28,544 nucleotides of DNA, taken from positions 1 through 28,544 of the forward strand of contig CANDFO010000025.1 of the NCBI GenBank assembly GCA_947384055.1, in the 5' to 3' direction. The DNA comes from an uncultured Flavonifractor sp. (GTDB lineage Bacteria; Bacillota; Clostridia; Oscillospirales; Oscillospiraceae). The notes under the pieces were generated by a model, which was given only the letters and a program-made list of their open reading frames with translations, was not told the DNA's origin and ran no database searches. Made by a program: the position numbers and the translations under genes. Shown piece after piece: positions 19,858 through 28,249 of the stretch (position 1 is its first letter; every line of letters starts with the position of its first letter).

Positions 19858-20735
19858 CCTGCCGGGAACAGATCGAAGTGCACCGGTCCCTGGCGGAGGA
19901 ATGGCTTTCCCGCTGCCTGCGGGACCGAGAGCCCCGCGGGGATCTCTATGACGCCATGGAGTACAGCCTGCTGGCCGGGGGGAAGCGCATCCGCCCGGTT
20001 CTGGTGCTGGAATGCTGCCGGATGTGCGGCGGGAACCCGGAAGAGGCGCTGCCCCTGGCAGGGGCGGTGGAGATGATCCACACCTATTCCCTGATTCATG
20101 ATGACCTGCCCTGTATGGACGACGACGACCTGCGCCGGGGTCGGCCTACCAACCACAAGGTATACGGGGAGGCCACCGCGGTGCTGGCGGGGGACGCTCT
20201 GCTGACCGCTGCATTTGAGGTGGCGCTGGCGGGGGACAGCGGCCTGCCGCCGGAGCGGGCGCTGGCGGCGGCGGAGGTGCTGGCCCGGGCCGCCGGAGGC
20301 CGGGGGATGGTAGGCGGTCAGGTGCTGGACATCGCGGGAGAGGGGCACGCTCTGAGCCTGGCCGAGGTGGAGGAGCTCCAGCGGCTGAAGACCGGGGCGC
20401 TCATCGCGGCGGCGGCAGAGATGGGCTGTATCGCGGCGGGGGGAACCCGGGAACAGCGGGGCGCGGTGCGCCGCTATGCGGAAAGGCTGGGTATGGCCTT
20501 CCAGATTCAGGACGATATCCTGGATGTGGAGGGAGACACGGCCACTTTGGGCAAACCCACCGGCTCCGATGCCCGGAGCGAGAAAACCACGTTTGTTACG
20601 CTCAAGGGCGTGGAGACCTGCCGGGAGCTGGTCCGCCGCCTGACAGAGGAGGCCAAGCGCGCCCTGGCGCCCTTCGGGAGCGATGGAGCGTGCCTGTGCT
20701 GGCTGGCTGAAAGCCTGGCCGGGCGGGAAAAATAA
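19854..20735 (+). CDS. ispA: Geranyl/farnesyl diphosphate synthase
   Basis: 293 aa, prenyl chain-elongating enzyme that condenses IPP with DMAPP/GPP. The first aspartate-rich motif is D83-D84-L-P-C-M-D89 and the second is DDILD at about 220-224. GGKRIRP at 42-48 binds diphosphate. The six-residue DDLPCMD spacing is the usual type for bacterial farnesyl diphosphate synthases. dxs, which starts the pathway feeding it, lies two genes downstream. Starts inside xseB by a four-base overlap. Confidence 0.95.
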   Translation: MTCREQIEVHRSLAEEWLSRCLRDREPRGDLYDAMEYSLLAGGKRIRPVLVLECCRMCGGNPEEALPLAGAVEMIHTYSLIHDDLPCMDDDDLRRGRPTNHKVYGEATAVLAGDALLTAAFEVALAGDSGLPPERALAAAEVLARAAGGRGMVGGQVLDIAGEGHALSLAEVEELQRLKTGALIAAAAEMGCIAAGGTREQRGAVRRYAERLGMAFQIQDDILDVEGDTATLGKPTGSDARSEKTTFVTLKGVETCRELVRRLTEEAKRALAPFGSDGACLCWLAESLAGREK

Positions 20736-20765
20736 GAGACAGAACAGCAGCGGGGGAGTGGGTGC

Positions 20766-21227
20766 ATGAAAAATGCGGTGGATTTCCTGACGGGAAATCT
20801 GGTGTTGAACCTGTCCATTCTGGCCTGGGCCCTGGCCCAGATAATTAAGTTTATCGTGACGCTGGTGACAAAGGGAAAGCTGGATTGGCGACATTTCCTG
20901 TCCAGTGGCGGAATGCCCAGCTCTCACTCCGCTTTTGTGTGCGCCTGTGCCGCCGCGATGGGACATATGTACGGTTGGACATCGCCTTATTTTACCATCT
21001 CGGCGGTTCTGGCCATTGTGGTGATGTACGACGCAGCCAATGTGCGCAAGGCGGCGGGAGAGCAGGCCAAAATTCTCAACTATATCATGGAGCACTGGAC
21101 AGAGATGAAGCCGGCCATTTTTGGTAAGGAATTGAAGGAATTTTTGGGCCATACGCCCTTTCAGGTGCTTATGGGCGGTCTGCTGGGAATAACCATAGGG
21201 CTGGCGGGAGCGTGGCTGCTGGCATAG
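20766..21227 (+). CDS. Divergent PAP2-family membrane protein (YuiD-like)
   Basis: 153 aa integral membrane protein with about four hydrophobic segments. The motifs SSGGMPSSHSAFV (about residues 46-58) and GHTPFQVLMGGLLG (about 128-141) define the divergent PAP2 / DUF212 group related to acid phosphatases. The substrate is unknown. It sits between ispA and dxs, so a role with lipid or isoprenoid diphosphates is conceivable but unproven. The start has GGGGGAGTG shortly before the ATG, and the gap to ispA is 30 nt. Confidence 0.9.
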   Translation: MKNAVDFLTGNLVLNLSILAWALAQIIKFIVTLVTKGKLDWRHFLSSGGMPSSHSAFVCACAAAMGHMYGWTSPYFTISAVLAIVVMYDAANVRKAAGEQAKILNYIMEHWTEMKPAIFGKELKEFLGHTPFQVLMGGLLGITIGLAGAWLLA

Positions 21228-21238
21228 CCGCGGAAACC

Positions 21239-21246
21239 GGGAGGTG
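21239..21246 (+). promoter_or_regulatory. Ribosome-binding site that decides the dxs start
   Basis: GGGAGGTG lies 5 nt before an ATT codon at 21252. An in-frame TAG at 21225 and the absence of any ATG, GTG or TTG until 21360 leave this ATT as the best initiation codon. Confidence 0.7.
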
Positions 21247-21251
21247 TTACC

Positions 21252-23117
21252 ATTCTAAGTTTAGAAGAGCTTTCAAAGAGCGAAAACGGCCTGCACGGTC
21301 TGGACGACCATGAGGCGGAGGCGCTGTGCGCTCTGCTGCGGGCACGGCTCATCGACACGGTGTCCCGTACAGGGGGTCACTTGGCCTCCAGCCTGGGGGC
21401 GGTGGAGCTGATCGTGGCGGTTCACCGTGTATTTGACACCGGACGGGACCGGCTGGTGTTTGATGTGGGCCACCAGTGCTATGCTCATAAAATTCTTACC
21501 GGACGGAACGCCGCCATGGAAACGCTGCGCGCTTTTGGAGGAATTGCGGGCTTCCCAAAGCCGGTGGAGAGCGATGCGGACGCTTTTATTGCCGGTCACG
21601 CCTCCAACGCGGTTTCCGTGGCGGTGGGTATGGCAAGGGCAAGGACATTACAGCGTGAGAACTACCACGTATTGGCTCTGCTGGGAGATGGAGCGCTGAC
21701 AGGCGGGCTGGCCTATGAGGGACTCTCCGACGCCGGCGACAGCGGGGAAGCCATTACCGTCATTCTCAACGACAACGGTATGTCCATCACAAAAAGCGTG
21801 GGGGGCGTGGCGGAGCACCTGGCCCGCCAGCGGCTGAAGCCCCAGTACCTCCGGTTTAAGGAGGGGTACCGCAGGGCCATGGAGATATTGCCCCTGGGCG
21901 GAAAAATCTACAATGTGACCCACAAGGTAAAGACGGCGGTGAAAGAGACCCTTCTGCCATGCAGCCTCTTTGAGGACATGGGTTTTACCTATCTGGGGCC
22001 GGTGGACGGGCACGATGTAAAGGGACTTACCCGTCTGCTGGACTATGCGAAAGATCTGAAGGGACCGGTTCTGCTCCATGTCAGAACTGTAAAGGGAAAA
22101 GGGTATACCCCCGCGGAGCGCAATCCGGACCGCTTCCATGGGGTGGGCCGCTTCTGTGTCACGACTGGAGAACCTCTTCACCCGCCCCAGCGGGGTTTTT
22201 CTGCGGTATTTGGAGAGACGCTCTGCCGATTGGCGGAGCGAGAGCCCCGCATATGTGCCGTCACTGCCGCCATGCAGGGGGGCACGGGGCTGGATGATTT
22301 TGCCCGGCGCTTCCCGGAGCGTTTTTTTGATGTGGGCATTGCCGAAGGCCATGCGGCGGCAATGGCCGCGGGCATGGCCAAGCAGGGGATGCTCCCGGTG
22401 TTTGCCGTATACTCATCCTTTTTACAGCGAGCCTACGACATGCTGCTCCACGACGTGGCCATTCAGGGTCTGCATGTGGTGCTGGCAGTAGACCGGGCTG
22501 GGCTGGTGGGAGAAGACGGCGAGACTCATCACGGCGTATTTGACCCGGCTTTCCTGGACACGGTTCCTGGTATGACAGTGCTGTGTCCCAGCAGCTTTGC
22601 GGAGCTGCGGTCTATGCTGGAATACGCCCTCTTTCGAGTAAAGGGACCGGTAGCGGTGCGCTATCCCAGGGGAGGGGAAGGTATTTATACCGGGGACGCG
22701 GGAACTGCGCCGGATGTGCTGCTGCGTCCGGGCAGGGACATCACGTTGACCGGCTATGGAGCCACAATAGATGCCTTACTGGACTGTGCAGACCGCCTGG
22801 CAGAGCGAGGACTTTCAGCGGAAATTGTAAAGCTGAATTCCATTACACCCTTGCCGCTGGAGAAAACGGCCAGATCAGTGGAAAAGACCGGCCGACTGCT
22901 GACGGCGGAGGAGTGCGCACCGGCCAACAGTGTGGGCCGGCGGCTGGCAGCGGGACTGCTGATGCGGGGAACACGTGTAAAACGTCTGGCACTGGCGGAT
23001 ACGGGACCTGGGTTTGTAACTCATGGTGCCATCGCTCAGCTGCGCCGCCTCTGCGGGCTGGACGGGGAGAGCTTATATCGGAGGGCATTGGAGGTCTGCG
23101 GCGATGGCGGCGGTTAA
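21252..23117 (+). CDS. dxs: 1-deoxy-D-xylulose-5-phosphate synthase, AUU start
   Basis: Thiamine-diphosphate enzyme that joins pyruvate and glyceraldehyde-3-phosphate, the first step of the MEP isoprenoid pathway. Starting at ATT 21252 gives 621 aa, the normal Dxs length. The conserved VSRTGGHLASSLGAVELIVA begins at about residue 39, as in other Dxs proteins. The next start-type codon (GTG at 21360) would begin inside this motif and remove the conserved N-terminal helix. The ThDP motif GDGALTGG...NDNGMSI and the DRAGLVGEDGETHHGVFD motif are intact. It overlaps tlyA by 14 bases. The enzyme call is very firm; the AUU start is strong inference. Confidence 0.95.
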   Translation: MLSLEELSKSENGLHGLDDHEAEALCALLRARLIDTVSRTGGHLASSLGAVELIVAVHRVFDTGRDRLVFDVGHQCYAHKILTGRNAAMETLRAFGGIAGFPKPVESDADAFIAGHASNAVSVAVGMARARTLQRENYHVLALLGDGALTGGLAYEGLSDAGDSGEAITVILNDNGMSITKSVGGVAEHLARQRLKPQYLRFKEGYRRAMEILPLGGKIYNVTHKVKTAVKETLLPCSLFEDMGFTYLGPVDGHDVKGLTRLLDYAKDLKGPVLLHVRTVKGKGYTPAERNPDRFHGVGRFCVTTGEPLHPPQRGFSAVFGETLCRLAEREPRICAVTAAMQGGTGLDDFARRFPERFFDVGIAEGHAAAMAAGMAKQGMLPVFAVYSSFLQRAYDMLLHDVAIQGLHVVLAVDRAGLVGEDGETHHGVFDPAFLDTVPGMTVLCPSSFAELRSMLEYALFRVKGPVAVRYPRGGEGIYTGDAGTAPDVLLRPGRDITLTGYGATIDALLDCADRLAERGLSAEIVKLNSITPLPLEKTARSVEKTGRLLTAEECAPANSVGRRLAAGLLMRGTRVKRLALADTGPGFVTHGAIAQLRRLCGLDGESLYRRALEVCGDGGG

Positions 23118-23922
23118 AAAGCGTCTGGATGTGCTTTTGGCAGAGCGGGGTCTGGCTCAGAGCCGTCAGCGGGCCCAAGCGGTGATCATGAGCGGACTGG
23201 TCTATGTGGAAGGCCGCAAAGTGGATAAGGCCGGGGCCCAGGTGGAGGAAAACGCCTCCATTGAGGTCCGGGGCCAGACTTTGGCCTATGTGAGCCGGGG
23301 CGGGCTGAAGCTGGAAAAGGCTTTGAGTACTTTTTCGGGGCTCGACCTGCGCGGCGTGACGGCCATTGACGCGGGGGCTTCTACCGGCGGCTTTACCGAC
23401 TGCATGCTCCAAAACGGGGCGGCGCGGGTTTATGCGGTGGACGTGGGATATGGCCAGTTGGCCTGGAGCCTGCGTCAGGACCCGCGGGTGGTGTGTATGG
23501 AACGCACCAATGTGCGCTATCTCACGCCGGAGCAGATTCCAGAGCCTCTGGATTTTGGCACAGTGGATGTATCCTTTATCTCCCTGCGGCTGATTCTGCC
23601 CGCCCTGCGGAGGCTTTTAAAACCTGCGGGGCAGATGGTGTGTCTGGTCAAGCCCCAGTTTGAGGCGGGCCGGGACAAGGTGGGCAAAAAAGGAGTCGTC
23701 CGAGACCCGGCGGTCCATCTGGAGGTCCTCCGGCAATTTTTAAACCACGCCCAGGAGTCAGGCTTCACTGTAAAGGATATGACCTTTTCGCCCATACGGG
23801 GACCGGAGGGCAATATCGAATACCTGGGACAACTGACAGCCGGGGCGGGCGAGCCGTGGAGCGGAGATCCGGCGGCCCTGGTGGAGTTGTCCCACAGCGC
23901 ACTGGAGGGAAACGCGGAATGA
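23104..23922 (+). CDS. tlyA: TlyA-family rRNA methyltransferase
   Basis: 272 aa. An N-terminal S4 RNA-binding domain (RLDVLLAERGLAQSRQRAQA, about residues 7-65) is followed by an FtsJ-like methyltransferase with the SAM site DAGASTGGFTD (about 92-102) and VKPQFEAGRDKVGKKGVVRD. In actinobacteria TlyA 2'-O-methylates 16S and 23S rRNA; clostridial members are often called hemolysin A, a historical name. The ATG at 23104 follows GGAGG by 8 nt and lies within the end of dxs. The next gene overlaps its stop codon. Confidence 0.94.
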   Translation: MAAVKKRLDVLLAERGLAQSRQRAQAVIMSGLVYVEGRKVDKAGAQVEENASIEVRGQTLAYVSRGGLKLEKALSTFSGLDLRGVTAIDAGASTGGFTDCMLQNGAARVYAVDVGYGQLAWSLRQDPRVVCMERTNVRYLTPEQIPEPLDFGTVDVSFISLRLILPALRRLLKPAGQMVCLVKPQFEAGRDKVGKKGVVRDPAVHLEVLRQFLNHAQESGFTVKDMTFSPIRGPEGNIEYLGQLTAGAGEPWSGDPAALVELSHSALEGNAE

Positions 23923-24782
23923 AAGCGGTGCTCTGTCCAAACCCCTACCGGGACCGGGGGATGAAAACGGCCCAGTCCGCCGAGCGCATTCTGCGGGGAG
24001 CGGGCATCAAAACGGTAATGTGCCTGCCTTTTCAGGTGGAGGGGGGCAGTGTGGAGCTGCCCCGGCACCTGAAATTCGGCAATACCCAGGAAGAGCTGAA
24101 AAGCGCCGACCTGCTGATCTGTTTCGGCGGAGACGGCACAATTTTGCACGCGGCCAAGGATGCCAACGCCAGGGGTATTCCTATTTTAGGAGTCAACCTG
24201 GGAAGCGTGGGTTTCATGGCGGAGCTGGAGCAGGGGGAGCTGTCCCATCTGTCCAGGCTGGCCGAGGGAAAATACGCTGTTGAAACCCGCATGATGCTGG
24301 ATGTGCGGGTCCGCCGGGATGGGCGGACCGTGTTCAGCGACATCGCCCTCAATGACGCCGCCCTTACCAAGGGGGCGGCTGCCCGCATGGTGGATTTGGA
24401 AATTTACGGCGACCGGACCTTGATGTCCAGCTTTTCCGCCGACGGGGTGGTCATCAGCACCCCCACCGGCTCCACGGCCTACTCCATGTCGGCAGGGGGG
24501 CCGATTGTGGAACCCACAGCGGAAAATATCATTGTCACGCCCATCTGCCCGCATGCGCTGTCGGCCCGGTCCTTCGTGCTGGGCGGAGAGCGGCTGGTGG
24601 CGGCGCGTATGGGCCGCATGGCCCGAAAAACGGCCTATCTGTCGGTAGATGGGGGACGGGCTTTCCGGCTCAGCGGCGGGGATACAGTGGAGCTGAAGCG
24701 CTCCGCCGCCAAAACCCGCCTGATACGGCTGACCGGCCGGACCTTTTATGAAATACTCAACCATAAGCTGGGGGGTGCCTGA
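23919..24782 (+). CDS. nadK: NAD kinase
   Basis: 287 aa, phosphorylates NAD to NADP. The GGDGT motif is at residues 70-74 and the NE/D-type motif appears as IALNDAAL, followed by STPTGSTAYSMSAGGPIV. The start ATG shares bases with the tlyA stop (ATGA), so the two are coupled. Order tlyA-nadK-argR-recN is widely conserved in Clostridia. Length is normal. Confidence 0.96.
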   Translation: MKAVLCPNPYRDRGMKTAQSAERILRGAGIKTVMCLPFQVEGGSVELPRHLKFGNTQEELKSADLLICFGGDGTILHAAKDANARGIPILGVNLGSVGFMAELEQGELSHLSRLAEGKYAVETRMMLDVRVRRDGRTVFSDIALNDAALTKGAAARMVDLEIYGDRTLMSSFSADGVVISTPTGSTAYSMSAGGPIVEPTAENIIVTPICPHALSARSFVLGGERLVAARMGRMARKTAYLSVDGGRAFRLSGGDTVELKRSAAKTRLIRLTGRTFYEILNHKLGGA

Positions 24783-24785
24783 GCA

Positions 24786-25238
24786 GTGAAGAGTAAACGG
24801 CAGGAGGAGATATTGCGTATCATTGGGGAGCGGGATGTGGAGACCCAGGACCAGCTTCTGGCAGAGCTACGGGAGCGGGGCGTGCGCTCTACTCAGGCCA
24901 CCATTTCCCGGGACATCAAAGAACTTCACCTGGTAAAAGAGCTCACTGGATACGGCGCATACAAATACGCCGTATCCAACCACAGAGCCTCTCTGAACAT
25001 AGCCGGGCGCCTGCGGACAATCTTCAAGGAGGGCGTCACCTCCTTTGATTTGGCCCAAAATATTGTGGTGATCAAAACCATGCCCGGACTGGCCTCCGCC
25101 GCCTGCGCCGCCATTGACGGCATGGAAATTCAAGACCTGGTAGGCAGTCTGGCAGGGGATGACACGGCGCTTCTCATTATGCGCACCAACGAGGCGGCGG
25201 CGGATTTTTGCAGCGAGATACACAAGATGCTGAAGTAG
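24786..25238 (+). CDS. argR: Arginine repressor
   Basis: 150 aa, GTG start three bases after the nadK stop, with a GGGGGGTG stretch upstream. The N-terminal winged helix carries the typical RSTQATISRDIKELHLVKEL. The C-terminal arginine-binding and oligomerisation domain has QNIVVIKTMPGLASAACAAI and GDDTALLIMRTNEAA. It represses arginine biosynthesis when arginine is abundant; no arginine genes lie in this window, so it probably acts in trans. Location before recN is standard for Firmicutes. Confidence 0.95.
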   Translation: MKSKRQEEILRIIGERDVETQDQLLAELRERGVRSTQATISRDIKELHLVKELTGYGAYKYAVSNHRASLNIAGRLRTIFKEGVTSFDLAQNIVVIKTMPGLASAACAAIDGMEIQDLVGSLAGDDTALLIMRTNEAAADFCSEIHKMLK

Positions 25239-25282
25239 GGGGACAGTGTGCCGCCTATATGACATAAGACAGGAGTGGTCCT

Positions 25283-26986
25283 ATGCTTTCTCTCCTCCAC
25301 ATTGAAAATATTGCGGTGATTGAATCTGCGGATATCCAGTTCGACCGGGGCTTTAACGCCCTCACCGGTGAGACCGGTGCGGGCAAATCCATTGTGGTGG
25401 ACGCCATCGGCGCGGTGATTGGAGCCCGCACCAGCCGGGATCTGATCCGCACAGGGGCCAGGTCCGCCCTTGTGAACGCTTTATTCACCGCTCTGCCGGA
25501 GCTGGAGTGGTTCGGCGAGAACGGCCTGGGACCCGACGAGGATGGGAACCTGATGGTCCAGCGGGAAATTCAGCCGGACGGTCGGAATGTCTGCCGCCTG
25601 AATGGACGGCCCATCACCGTAGCCCAGCTGCGCGGGCTGGGGCGGCAGCTGCTGAACATCCACGGCCAGCATGACGGACAGCAGCTGCTGGACGAGAGCT
25701 GCCACCTGGGATATCTGGACAGTTTCGGCGGGCTGGGGTCCCAGCTGACGGAGTATCAGGCGGCTTATGAGGCCTTTCACACCCTCCGGCGGGAGATGGC
25801 TGCCCTGGAGATGGACGAGGCGGAGAAGGCCCGGAAGATTGACAACCTGACCTTTCAGATCGGCGAACTGGAGCGGGCCGGCCTGAAGCCCGGGGAGGAG
25901 GAAGAGCTCACCCAGCGGCGGGACCTGCTGCGCAACGCGGGCAGGCTTATTGAGGCGGTGGAGCGGGCACACCTGGCCCTGTCGGGAGACGAGGAGCGGG
26001 AGGGAGCGGCCTCTCTGACGGCAGAGGCAGAGGATGCCATGCACACAGCTGGACGCATGAGCACTCAGGCGGCCGAGCTGGCCGGCCGGCTGGCGGAACT
26101 GCGCATCAGCGCCGACGACCTGGCGGAACAGGTGCGGGACCTGCGGGAAGCGTTTGACTTTGAACCAGGGGAGCTGGACGAATTGGAGAGCCGTCTGGAT
26201 GTTCTCTACCGTCTGAAAAAGAAGTACGGCAGCACTGTGGAAGAGATGCTGGACTACCTGGAACGCAGCCGGAAGGAGCTGGACGACATCCAGTACTCCA
26301 CCGATACGCTGGCCCGGCTGGAGAAGCGTCGGGCAAAAGCCCTCAGCGAGGCCGAAAAAAAGGCGCGGGCCCTGTCTGAAAGCCGCCGCCGGGCGGGGGA
26401 GGCCCTGCAAGACCGTATTCAAGGCGAGCTGGCCCAGCTGGATATGCCAAAAGTGCGCTTTCAGGTGGAGTTTCAGCTCAAAGAAGGGGAGTTTGGTCTG
26501 GACGAGACCGGAATGGACCAGGTGCAGTTCCTCATGTCGGCCAACGTGGGAGAGGACTTGAAGCCCATTCAGAAAATTGCCTCAGGCGGTGAGCTGGCCC
26601 GGATTATGCTGGCTCTAAAAAACGTGCTGGCGGAGAACGACCAGGTGGGCACCCTGGTGTTTGACGAGGTGGATACGGGGGTCTCCGGCCGGGCGGCCCA
26701 GAAAGTGGCGGAAAAGCTGGCTGACGTCGCCCGGAATAAGCAGGTGCTCTGTGTTACCCACCTGCCCCAGCTGGCGGCAATGGCGGACACCCATTTCTCC
26801 GTAGAGAAGGGAGAATACAAGGGAAGAACCTTTACACAGGTGGAGACGCTCTCACACAGCCGACGCAAGGAGGAGCTGGCCCGTCTGACCTCTGGAGAAC
26901 ACATTACGGAGGCTTCTCTGAAAAGCGCCGGAGAGCTTCTGGATGCAGCAGAACGGTACAAAAAGGGCCAGAGGAGGAGCGTCTGA
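25283..26986 (+). CDS. recN: DNA repair protein RecN
   Basis: 567 aa SMC-like ATPase of double-strand-break repair. The N-terminal ATP site GETGAGKS is at residues 29-36. A long central coiled coil (about 160-370) separates it from the C-terminal half with the ABC-type signature ASGGELARIMLALKN and Walker B TLVFDEVDTGVSGRA, then the CVTHLPQLAAMAD histidine switch. The start has AGGAGTGG before the ATG. The stop overlaps the next gene's ATG (TGATG). Full length. Confidence 0.96.
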   Translation: MLSLLHIENIAVIESADIQFDRGFNALTGETGAGKSIVVDAIGAVIGARTSRDLIRTGARSALVNALFTALPELEWFGENGLGPDEDGNLMVQREIQPDGRNVCRLNGRPITVAQLRGLGRQLLNIHGQHDGQQLLDESCHLGYLDSFGGLGSQLTEYQAAYEAFHTLRREMAALEMDEAEKARKIDNLTFQIGELERAGLKPGEEEELTQRRDLLRNAGRLIEAVERAHLALSGDEEREGAASLTAEAEDAMHTAGRMSTQAAELAGRLAELRISADDLAEQVRDLREAFDFEPGELDELESRLDVLYRLKKKYGSTVEEMLDYLERSRKELDDIQYSTDTLARLEKRRAKALSEAEKKARALSESRRRAGEALQDRIQGELAQLDMPKVRFQVEFQLKEGEFGLDETGMDQVQFLMSANVGEDLKPIQKIASGGELARIMLALKNVLAENDQVGTLVFDEVDTGVSGRAAQKVAEKLADVARNKQVLCVTHLPQLAAMADTHFSVEKGEYKGRTFTQVETLSHSRRKEELARLTSGEHITEASLKSAGELLDAAERYKKGQRRSV

Positions 26987-27876
26987 TGTCTGAAATTAAC
27001 AAAAAGTACAGGTTTGCCGCGCCGCTGGTGCTGACACTGGGGCTGCTGCTGGCCGGATGCGGCGGACAGGGGGCAGGACAGGAGCCGGAGTTTCCGCCCT
27101 CTCAAAAGCCGGAACTGGAGCTGCCGCCGCTGCCATCGGAGACCGCTATAGAGACGGAGCTCCGGGTGATGGCGGTCCGCAGCTGGGAGAACCTGGACTG
27201 GGAACATAAGACCTATACCGGCACAGACCAGTTCTTGCAGGAGCAGGGGTTTGACGGCGCGGACCCCTTTTATACCTGTCAGGACCAGGAGGGAACGGTG
27301 CAGCTGGTCCTGTATTACAATGAAGAGACCGGCGGAGGCTGCGGTATCCGCTATACCCACGGCGGCAGCGGAGAGACGGAACCGCACGGCTTTGCGTTTG
27401 CTGAGACGGGAATGGCCTGGGAAGCCAGGGACGCTTTCAGTGCTGCCCGGTGGGACCGCTGGGAGGAAGATTATGCCGCCCTCCCAGAGTGGAAGGGCGG
27501 CGACACGGAAGATTATCGGGAGACCTGTGTCCGCGACGAGGCCGGTCGAGTGGCAGAATTTGAAGCCTCAGCGCGCTTTGAGGGCTATGGTACGGAAGAC
27601 CGCCTGTGGATCTATTCTGCGCGGTATACCTACGATGAGAACGGAACCCTGCGCCAACGTCATCTGGGGCAGAATCCCCGTTTGTTTGCCGCCAACGACT
27701 CCAGCTGGGACAGCTATTTTGATGCGCAGGGCCGGGTATACTATGAGCGGGGCTATCTCACCCACGGAAGCCAGGAATATTATTATATCTATGCGGACGA
27801 GGGGACAGCACCGGTTTACTGTCTGTACCTGGATGAGGACTGCGGCGTTTGGGGACCGGTTTTTGTCCGGTATTGA
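26986..27876 (+). CDS. Predicted lipoprotein of unknown function
   Basis: 296 aa. A signal peptide (basic NKKYR, hydrophobic APLVLTLGLLLAG) ends in the lipobox LLAGC with the lipidated cysteine at C25. A linker rich in P, E and L follows, then a domain with many aromatic residues and repeated tyrosine/acidic strands, for example RLWIYSARYTYDENGTLRQR and RVYYERGYLTHGSQEYYYIY. These resemble beta-sheet YD-like strands. I do not recognise a family. It overlaps the recN stop by one base, so it is part of that transcript. Anchored on the outer face of the membrane. Confidence 0.8.
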   Translation: MSEINKKYRFAAPLVLTLGLLLAGCGGQGAGQEPEFPPSQKPELELPPLPSETAIETELRVMAVRSWENLDWEHKTYTGTDQFLQEQGFDGADPFYTCQDQEGTVQLVLYYNEETGGGCGIRYTHGGSGETEPHGFAFAETGMAWEARDAFSAARWDRWEEDYAALPEWKGGDTEDYRETCVRDEAGRVAEFEASARFEGYGTEDRLWIYSARYTYDENGTLRQRHLGQNPRLFAANDSSWDSYFDAQGRVYYERGYLTHGSQEYYYIYADEGTAPVYCLYLDEDCGVWGPVFVRY

Positions 27877-27930
27877 CTGGCTGAAGAACGCGGACTAATT
27901 TGTGAAACAGTAAAATAGTGGGCACGCCCG

Positions 27931-27959
27931 TTGACAAACGGGATTTGTCAGGTTATAAT
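27931..27959 (+). promoter_or_regulatory. Promoter of the T-box leader, containing a dyad
   Basis: TTGACA (27931-27936), a 17-nt spacer and TATAAT (27954-27959) are both perfect sigma-A boxes. A 7-bp inverted repeat, TGACAAA-CGGGA-TTTGTCA (27932-27950), spans the -35 box and spacer and could be an operator. No terminator for the lipoprotein gene was found before it. Confidence 0.85.
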
Positions 27960-27965
27960 AACCCA

Positions 27966-28229
27966 CGATACGTGAGGATGAGGAAGAGTAACGGTCTGGT
28001 TTCCTGCCTAGAGAGCCCCCGGCTGGTGGAAGGGGGAGAGGGACGGCCGTGAATACCCCTCGGAGCGGCCGCCTGAACCGAAATGCAGTAGGGTGGGCCG
28101 GGTGCGCCCGTTACAGCGCGGGGGTGTAACTGCACCCTGTGAGGCCGTATTCTGTGAGGAGGCGGCGAACCAGAGGTGGTACCGCGTGTGATTCACGCCC
28201 TCTGTCCCAAGGGACAGGGGGTGTTTTTA
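27966..28229 (+). promoter_or_regulatory. T-box leader, tyrosine specific
   Basis: Stem I carries the AGTA of the specifier loop (27987-27990), the helix ACGGTC/GGCCGT, and opposite it GTGAA followed by TAC (28054-28056), the expected specifier codon for tyrosine. AGAGAG and GGCTGGTGGAA are typical stem-I apical elements. The T-box AGGTGGTACCGCG is at 28174-28186. Its UGGU (28177-28180) can pair with the ACCA end of uncharged tRNA-Tyr, consistent with an A discriminator. Uncharged tRNA-Tyr would thus switch on the downstream gene(s). Confidence 0.92.
28194..28229 (+). terminator. T-box attenuator terminator
   Basis: CACGCCCTCTGTCCC pairs, with a small bulge, with GGGACAGGGGGTG around an AAG loop and is followed by TTTTTATT. 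It is mutually exclusive with the antiterminator formed by the T-box sequence just upstream. Confidence 0.88.
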
Positions 28230-28249
28230 TTCAGAGAGCGGCGAAAAAC

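Noticed and set aside
19446..21152. 568-codon minus-strand frame
   Set aside because: Antisense to xseB, ispA and the PAP2 gene; no motif or start signal.
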